Positions 58,958 through 64,000 of a DNA stretch of 64,000 nucleotides are shown here, in pieces. The stretch comes from Actinomycetes bacterium (lineage in GTDB: Bacteria; Actinomycetota; Acidimicrobiia; IMCC26256; PALSA-610): positions 1 to 64,000 of the forward strand of contig JANYBW010000019.1 in the NCBI GenBank assembly GCA_025360585.1, in the 5' to 3' direction. Position 1 is the first letter of the stretch. Every line of letters starts with the position of its first letter. The notes under the pieces were generated by a model. That model ran no database searches and was not told the DNA's origin. It was given only the letters and a program-made list of their open reading frames with translations. Made by a program: the position numbers and the translations under genes.

Positions 58958-60163
58958 TCAGTCTTCGAACAACGCCGCCGCGAACTCCTGCGGATCAAAC
59001 TCGATCAAGTCCCCGGCGGTCTCGCCGACCCCTACGGCCTTCACTGGCAACCCCAGTTCGGCGTGAATCGCCAACACAATGCCGCCTTTCGCGGAGCCAT
59101 CAAGTTTCGTCAACACGATGCCAGTCACATCAACGACTTCGGCGAAAACTTTCGCTTGTTGTAAACCGTTTTGACCCGTCGTTGCATCAAGTACCAACAG
59201 AACCTCTTTGAGCGCACCGTCGGTCCGGTCGATGATGCGTTTCAACTTTTCGAGCTCAGCCATCAAGTTTGATTTGTTGTGCAACCGACCCGCGGTGTCG
59301 ATCATCAACACGTTCGTGCCCTTGCTCGTGGCCGAGCTCATCGCGTCAAAGACGATAGAGCCGGGATCTGCGCCCTCTTGGCCCCGCACGATTTCAGCAC
59401 CCGTCTTGGATGCCCACTGCGTGAGTTGCTCTGCGGCCGCCGCCCGAAACGTATCGCCCGCAGCCAACAGCACCGAACGACCATCACCCACTTGTTGCGC
59501 AGCAAGTTTGCCAATGGTCGTGGTCTTGCCGACGCCGTTCACACCCACAAACATCCATACGTTTAGTTCGCCTTCGTCGTAGCGCAGCTCCCGATTCGGC
59601 GACCGTTCGAGCAAGGCTTCGATCTCGGCTCGCAAGAGCGCAACCACTTCGTCGGCATTTTTGATCTTGAACTCTTTGACTCGAGCTTTCACCGCGTCGA
59701 GCAACACGGTCGTGGTGTCGATTCCCACATCCGCGAGTAACAAACCCTCTTCAAGATCGTCCCACGTCGATGCGTCGAGGGCGCGTCCGGCGACTCCACG
59801 GAGGTATCCAGAAAACGCCGACCGGGTGCGGCCCAGCCGATCGCGCAATCGCGCCTTTTCCAGCGGCGCAATTTCAATTTGGGAAGCTTCGAGTTCAGCG
59901 TCGAGCTCGACTACGTCTGGATCCGCAACCGCGGTTGTGATCTCGACGGTCTCTGAAACCGTCGTGGGTGGCGAACGCTGAGAATCGGTCTCGCCGGCTA
60001 ACGCATCATCAATAGTCGGTGCCGTTGCGGACTCAACGACCGTTGTGGCACCACCACCGCCGGAGCCTTTCGGAGCTTTGACCTTGGTTGATCGGCGGAA
60101 TCCAAACGTGACCGCGAGCGCCGCGACGGCAAGCACGCCGAGAACAATGAGAAACGTTGTCAT
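58958..60163 (-). CDS. ftsY: SRP receptor FtsY
   Basis: A 401-residue GTPase that docks SRP to the membrane. A short N-terminal hydrophobic segment (about residues 3-22) precedes an acidic linker, and then the NG domain with GVNGVGKTTTIGKLA (about residue 210), DTAGRLHNK and TKLDGSAKGG. The C-terminus ends shortly after GDLIEFDPQEF, as in other FtsY. It is separated from ffh by a carotenoid oxygenase gene on the other strand. Confidence 0.96.
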   Translation of the reverse strand: MTTFLIVLGVLAVAALAVTFGFRRSTKVKAPKGSGGGGATTVVESATAPTIDDALAGETDSQRSPPTTVSETVEITTAVADPDVVELDAELEASQIEIAPLEKARLRDRLGRTRSAFSGYLRGVAGRALDASTWDDLEEGLLLADVGIDTTTVLLDAVKARVKEFKIKNADEVVALLRAEIEALLERSPNRELRYDEGELNVWMFVGVNGVGKTTTIGKLAAQQVGDGRSVLLAAGDTFRAAAAEQLTQWASKTGAEIVRGQEGADPGSIVFDAMSSATSKGTNVLMIDTAGRLHNKSNLMAELEKLKRIIDRTDGALKEVLLVLDATTGQNGLQQAKVFAEVVDVTGIVLTKLDGSAKGGIVLAIHAELGLPVKAVGVGETAGDLIEFDPQEFAAALFED

Positions 60164-60189
60164 TGCCGCGAACCCTAATTCAGCGTCTC

Positions 60190-60300
60190 AGAACGAGCGC
60201 CAACAGGCGCAAGGTAATCCGATGCAAGAGTCCGGTTTCCCGCTTTGGTCGCTGCGCTTCGTCGAGATGCGGCAGGATCCATCGCCTTCTGGCGCGCCCT
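60190..60300. repeat. Dispersed intergenic element, copy B
   Basis: A 111-bp non-coding stretch sharing blocks with 52118-52260: AGGTAATCCGATGCAAGA at 60212 and CGCTTCGTCGAGAT at 60255. Terminal inverted repeats are GAGCGCC (60195-60201) and GGCGCGC (60291-60297), with one mismatch. It lies upstream of ftsY, and may belong to its promoter region. No gene between 60164 and 60359. Confidence 0.75.
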
Positions 60301-60359
60301 CTTAATGGGCTGGCCCACAAGCGTGACCGCCCAAAGCATCGACATCGATGCCAACGACG

Positions 60360-60719
60360 CTAAAGCAAACGGTATACCGGGTTGAGGATTTGGCGGCCCG
60401 TCCGAGTTTCGCCGATCACGCCCTCCACCACGATCGCCCGCCCAATCGTGATACCACCGATTTGGCGCCGACCCAAAAATGTCACGGTGAGTTCGCCGGT
60501 TCCGTCATCGATTCGGGCTCGAAGCGTCGGGACTCCAGCTTGCGGCTGCATGAGGACCGAGCGAATGGTGCCGGTCGCCCGAACAGAAATACGCAACGGC
60601 GCATCGCCGATGGCGACACAATGCAGGGTTGGATCATCAACGGGCAGTTCCTGGTCGGGCCATATCCCGACGTCGTCGGCACCTCGCATTCTTGCGACCG
60701 CTCGACCAAATATCGACAT
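60360..60719 (-). CDS. OB-fold nucleic-acid-binding domain protein
   Basis: A 119-residue protein. Residues about 45-115 form an OB-fold, with TGTIRSV, TLRARIDDGTGELTVTFLGRRQI and GRAIVVEGVIGE typical of the anticodon-binding/tRNA-bind class. It overlaps the permease stop by one base on the same strand, so it is likely co-transcribed. Family members occur beside permease and potassium-related genes in other Actinobacteria, as I recall. The ligand is unknown. Confidence 0.78.
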   Translation of the reverse strand: MSIFGRAVARMRGADDVGIWPDQELPVDDPTLHCVAIGDAPLRISVRATGTIRSVLMQPQAGVPTLRARIDDGTGELTVTFLGRRQIGGITIGRAIVVEGVIGETRTGRQILNPVYRLL

Positions 60720-62788
60720 CAGTGAACCTTGCCTTCGGGAGTGATTTCAACGGTGAGATCGTCGCCGTTGGTTGCGTCGCTCGGTGCGTCGATTTTGGTC
60801 GGGTGGGACTCCAGCAATGGACGGGAGCGTTTGCTACCCAAGTGATAGGGCACAATCGTGACGTTCGCGTGCGGGATTCCGGCCAGCGCCGCGGTGATCC
60901 GTTTCGAGGTGTTGTCGTGCAATAACGCATGCCAGGCTCGTCGGTATTGGCGTTGCGGGATGAGCACGGTGACTTCGGTTTCGCCCTGTTGCACCTCGCG
61001 GTAGACAGCCTGAGCTAACGAGCGCTCAACTCGCCGATCAGAACATTCGATCAGTTCGAGTGGCAAACGACTCAAGCCGAGTCGAGTCCATTCGTTGCCG
61101 AGCCGCTGTGTCACATCGGCGTCCACCGCTGCGTGTACGGCTCTTAGCTCATCGGGTACAAGCGACCGGGCGTACTGAATCGCGCGCGCTGCACTGTTGT
61201 CGAGCGAATCAACCGCGACGAGCACAACGTGGCGTCGCAAGATCGGGGCGGCCGCCGCCGCGCGAGCCTCGTCTTCGAGCTCCCGAGCTTCGGATTCATA
61301 TTGCCGGTTCAAACGAACCAGCAAGGCGACGAACAGCGGAACCAATAACATGATGACCCAGGCACCGTGGGTGAATTTCGTGATGCTGATAATGACCAAT
61401 ACCACGAAGGAAAGAAACGCGCCGGTTCCGTTGACGAAAATACCGAATCTCCAGCCCTTTTCCTTTTTCGTCGTGTGGTGCTTCGCCATACCAGCTTGGG
61501 AGAGCGTGAAGCTCGTGAACACGCCGATCGCGTAGAGCGGAATGAGCGTGTCGACCTTTGCGCCCGTTGCCACCACCAAAATCGACGACGCCACGGTCAA
61601 GGCCAGGATGCCGTTCGAAAACACCAAGCGATGGCCGCGTTTGGTGAGTTGTTTCGGCATGAAGTTGTCGCCAGCGTGGAAGCTTGCGAGCCTCGGAAAG
61701 TCCGCGAAGCTCGTGTTGGCCGCGAGTACCAGAATCAGAAACGTTCCTATCTGTAGGGCGCCATACATGAAGTTGCGCCCACCAAACACACTCTGACCGA
61801 TCTGGGAAATCACGGTCGGGGTACCTTCGGCAAACGGCAGCGGATGCACCCGAGTGGCGAGGATCGACAGACCGAGAAACAACACCGCAAGGGTGCTGCC
61901 CATAATCATCAGTGCTTTGCGAGCATTGACCCACTCCGGCTTGCGAAACGCGGTCACGCCGTTGGAGATCGCTTCAACCCCAGTTACCGCGGCGCCGCCT
62001 GATGCGAATGCGTGCAGCACCCCGTAGATACCCGCGCCGTAGAAGAGCGCGTCTTTCGCACCGATGCCGTGCTCGACTCCCTTGGGCCAAATCCCCTTCG
62101 TAACGCCGGGATAGATCTGATGCAGGTTGCCGTTCGACATTTTCCAGATACCGAGCCCAACGACCACGAACCCAAGTGCGATGAAAAAATACGTCGGGAT
62201 CGCGAAGGCAACCCCAGATTCCTTGACACCCTTCAAGTTGCCGGCGGCGATCAGCGCGATAAAGGCAACCGACAGCGCGACGGTGTACGGCCCGAGTGAG
62301 GGTACGAGCGACACCAGTGCAGCCGAACCGGCGGAGACCGATACTGAAACCGTGAGGATGTAGTCGGTCAGTAGCGATACACCGGCGACTTGTGCGGGGA
62401 GCAACCCGAAATTGTCGCGGGTCACCATGTAGGCGCCACCGGCGGTTGGGTATTCCTTGATCGTTTCGCGATACGACATGATCAAAAAGAACAACACGAC
62501 CAATATCGCGATACTGATCGGTACCACCAAGCTGAATGCGAACAGCCCTACGATTTTCAACAGCGTGCGCAATATTTCTTCGGTCGCGTAGGCGCTCGAA
62601 GAAATGCAGTCCGATGAAAACACCGCTACCGCAGTGGGGATTCCGAGCCGTTCGTGTTCGAGTTGATCGGTGGTGAGCGCGGGCCCAAGCAAGCGCCGTT
62701 TGGCGCGGTACGAAAGCGGTTCGGCGAGGCCAGGAAAGACTTCGGTTACCGACCCGGGCGTACCGGGTTCGATGTCAGTTGCGGTCAT
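60719..62788 (-). CDS. APC-family permease, KimA-like potassium transporter
   Basis: A 689-residue transporter with about 12 membrane helices and a C-terminal cytosolic domain (about residues 500-689) of universal-stress-like fold. The N-terminus LLGPALTTDQLEHERL and VFSSDCISSSAYATEEIL resemble KimA, a proton-coupled potassium importer, more than amino-acid permeases. The start is ATG 62788. Downstream an OB-fold gene overlaps by one base. A divergent KdpD-like kinase lies 123 nt upstream, consistent with potassium homeostasis. Amino-acid transport remains an alternative. Confidence 0.8.
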   Translation of the reverse strand: MTATDIEPGTPGSVTEVFPGLAEPLSYRAKRRLLGPALTTDQLEHERLGIPTAVAVFSSDCISSSAYATEEILRTLLKIVGLFAFSLVVPISIAILVVLFFLIMSYRETIKEYPTAGGAYMVTRDNFGLLPAQVAGVSLLTDYILTVSVSVSAGSAALVSLVPSLGPYTVALSVAFIALIAAGNLKGVKESGVAFAIPTYFFIALGFVVVGLGIWKMSNGNLHQIYPGVTKGIWPKGVEHGIGAKDALFYGAGIYGVLHAFASGGAAVTGVEAISNGVTAFRKPEWVNARKALMIMGSTLAVLFLGLSILATRVHPLPFAEGTPTVISQIGQSVFGGRNFMYGALQIGTFLILVLAANTSFADFPRLASFHAGDNFMPKQLTKRGHRLVFSNGILALTVASSILVVATGAKVDTLIPLYAIGVFTSFTLSQAGMAKHHTTKKEKGWRFGIFVNGTGAFLSFVVLVIISITKFTHGAWVIMLLVPLFVALLVRLNRQYESEARELEDEARAAAAAPILRRHVVLVAVDSLDNSAARAIQYARSLVPDELRAVHAAVDADVTQRLGNEWTRLGLSRLPLELIECSDRRVERSLAQAVYREVQQGETEVTVLIPQRQYRRAWHALLHDNTSKRITAALAGIPHANVTIVPYHLGSKRSRPLLESHPTKIDAPSDATNGDDLTVEITPEGKVH

Positions 62789-62911
62789 GGCAATACGCAA
62801 CACCCGATTTCATACGGAAGGCGTGAGGATTCCGCCGCCGGGCATAAAGATTTCGCGAGGAAACCGTTCGCAAGATCGCCGACGGCCACCGGTACCGACC
62901 AGACTGGAGCC

Positions 62912-64000
62912 GTGAGGCTTCTGGAACGATTGACTCGACTCCCTCCGGTCGCCCGCTTCGTGATCGTCAGCCTCATCACGCTGGCCATCGCCGGTGCCGC
63001 GTTCGCGTTCAACGCGAGCGTCGAACAAGCGTCGCTTGCCCTCATGGGGGCGGTCGTGCTCGCCGCAGGGACGAGCCGGTTGATGGGCCTCTACGTTGCG
63101 GTGATCGGCGCGGGGATCTTGAACTTGGCGTTCACTCCCCCGCACTGGACACTGCGAGTCGGCAACGGAGACGACACCGTTGCCCTCATCATCTTTTCGG
63201 CGATCGCACTCGTGGTCAGCGCGATGGTTGCAAGTGTGGCCGAGCTTCGAGTTGCAGCTGATGAACGCGCTGGCGAAGCTGCCGCGTCGGCCAAGGCGCA
63301 GTTGCGGCTAGCGCGCGAAGCCGATATCGCGCGCGCGGCAGCCGAAATTTCTCGAACTCGCGCCGGGCTCTTGTCCGCGGTTTCACACAACCTCCGAACT
63401 CCGTTGGCCGCAATTCAGGCTTCTGCGTCCACCCTGCTGGCCGACGGCGATCGCATCCCCGAGCCGGACAAGACCGCACTGATCGAAACCGTCCGCGACG
63501 AAGCGGTACGGCTTTCGGGGCTAGTAGCCAAGGTCCTCGATTTGGGCAGGATTCGCGCCGGTGGCCTCGAACTGACTGTAGAGATGCTCGATGTAGAAGG
63601 GCTCCTCCAAGCCTCGGTACATCGCATCAGCCCACTCATTGGAGCGCGACGGATATCGATCGCAGTCGACGAATCCGCTCGGAGTTGCGAAGCCGATCCG
63701 GTTGCACTCGAACAGATCCTGGGTAATCTGCTCGAAAACGCGATGCGCTATACCGCAGAAACCGACACCATCGAGCTCACCGCGATTCGAAATCGTGGGG
63801 CAATCGAGTTGCGTGTTATCGATCATGGCCCTGGGGTCGCCGAAGCCGACGAAACGTCGATCTTCGAGGCCTTTTACCGTGGTGGGCAGCGCAGCGAATC
63901 CGAAGGCACTGGCCTCGGGCTCGCGATTGTCAAAGCGTATGTCGTCGCGCATCACGGCCGCGTGTGGTACGAAACCACTCCGGGGGGTGGCGCGACCTTC
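62912..64000 (+). CDS. KdpD-like sensor histidine kinase (3' end beyond the window)
   Basis: At least 363 residues, cut by the window edge. Four transmembrane helices form a DUF4118/KdpD-type membrane domain (about residues 14-105), followed by a coiled coil with the phosphoacceptor His159 in AVSHNLRTPLAAIQ. The N box ENAMRYT and G boxes DHGPGV and GTGLGLAIV are present. The N-terminal cytoplasmic KdpD and Usp domains are absent. Start GTG 62912, with GGAG nearby; no in-frame stop occurs up to 64000. Divergent from the KimA-like gene, so potassium or osmotic sensing is inferred. Confidence 0.87.
   Translation, partial: MRLLERLTRLPPVARFVIVSLITLAIAGAAFAFNASVEQASLALMGAVVLAAGTSRLMGLYVAVIGAGILNLAFTPPHWTLRVGNGDDTVALIIFSAIALVVSAMVASVAELRVAADERAGEAAASAKAQLRLAREADIARAAAEISRTRAGLLSAVSHNLRTPLAAIQASASTLLADGDRIPEPDKTALIETVRDEAVRLSGLVAKVLDLGRIRAGGLELTVEMLDVEGLLQASVHRISPLIGARRISIAVDESARSCEADPVALEQILGNLLENAMRYTAETDTIELTAIRNRGAIELRVIDHGPGVAEADETSIFEAFYRGGQRSESEGTGLGLAIVKAYVVAHHGRVWYETTPGGGATF

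Noticed and set aside
1-64000. tRNA or rRNA genes
   Set aside because: No cloverleaf-like segment or rRNA sequence was recognised by eye; a tRNAscan-SE run would be needed to exclude a missed tRNA.

Overview
The window reads as chromosomal DNA of a high-GC Actinobacterium, most likely in or near the class Acidimicrobiia. Supporting signs are the mycobacterial-type block pimB / small membrane protein / SRPBCC / ArsA-like ATPase, a DUF2469 gene, a KstR-like regulator with its 14-bp operators, many GTG starts, and several promoters that look leaderless. The class assignment is an inference. No rRNA, tRNA, CRISPR array, transposase or phage gene was seen.

Left third (1-25 kb): a tandem repeat runs into the end of a TesB thioesterase gene. 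It is followed by glycerol kinase, a PlsC acyltransferase and an AlaC-like aminotransferase. A decayed sigma/anti-sigma remnant and a HAD hydrolase are bracketed by palindromic repeats. Next come a thiolase pair with a duplicated DUF35 partner and an acyl-CoA synthetase, a diguanylate cyclase coupled to a cupredoxin lipoprotein, an MFS exporter, and an enoyl-CoA hydratase run that ends in an S1P-lyase-like enzyme and a KstR-like TetR regulator. A perfect and a near-perfect KstR-type operator lie just upstream of the hydratase and the synthetase. The block closes with LLM oxidoreductase, ROK kinase, ArsA-like ATPase, SRPBCC and PimB-like mannosyltransferase genes.

Middle (25-44 kb): a second catabolic zone contains a ferredoxin-reductase-type flavoprotein, a CMD-family protein, enoyl-CoA hydratase, thiolase and zinc-ribbon DUF35, two acyl-CoA synthetases, an acyl-CoA dehydrogenase, a MaoC/FAS1-like dehydratase with an NTF2-like partner, and two divergent SDRs. 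Between these are a lone chemoreceptor, a PuuD-like membrane protein, a LysM protein and a large secreted protein with two Calx-beta domains. Strong bidirectional terminators separate the units.

Right third (44-64 kb): conserved housekeeping genes comM, dprA, yraN, DUF2469, rplS, trmD, rimM, khpA, rpsP, ffh and ftsY. The set is interrupted by two insertions. One is a two-component system plus a flavin electron-transfer set (ferric-reductase-like, FMN-binding, ApbE). The other is a carotenoid oxygenase between ftsY and ffh. The end holds a KimA-like potassium permease, divergent from a KdpD-like histidine kinase cut by the window edge.

Overall the genes suggest an aerobic heterotroph degrading lipids or steroid-like substrates. 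The least expected signals are several intergenic repeat families, recurrent in-frame 15-bp duplications, the KstR operator pair, and the flavin module placed in the ribosomal/secretion neighbourhood.
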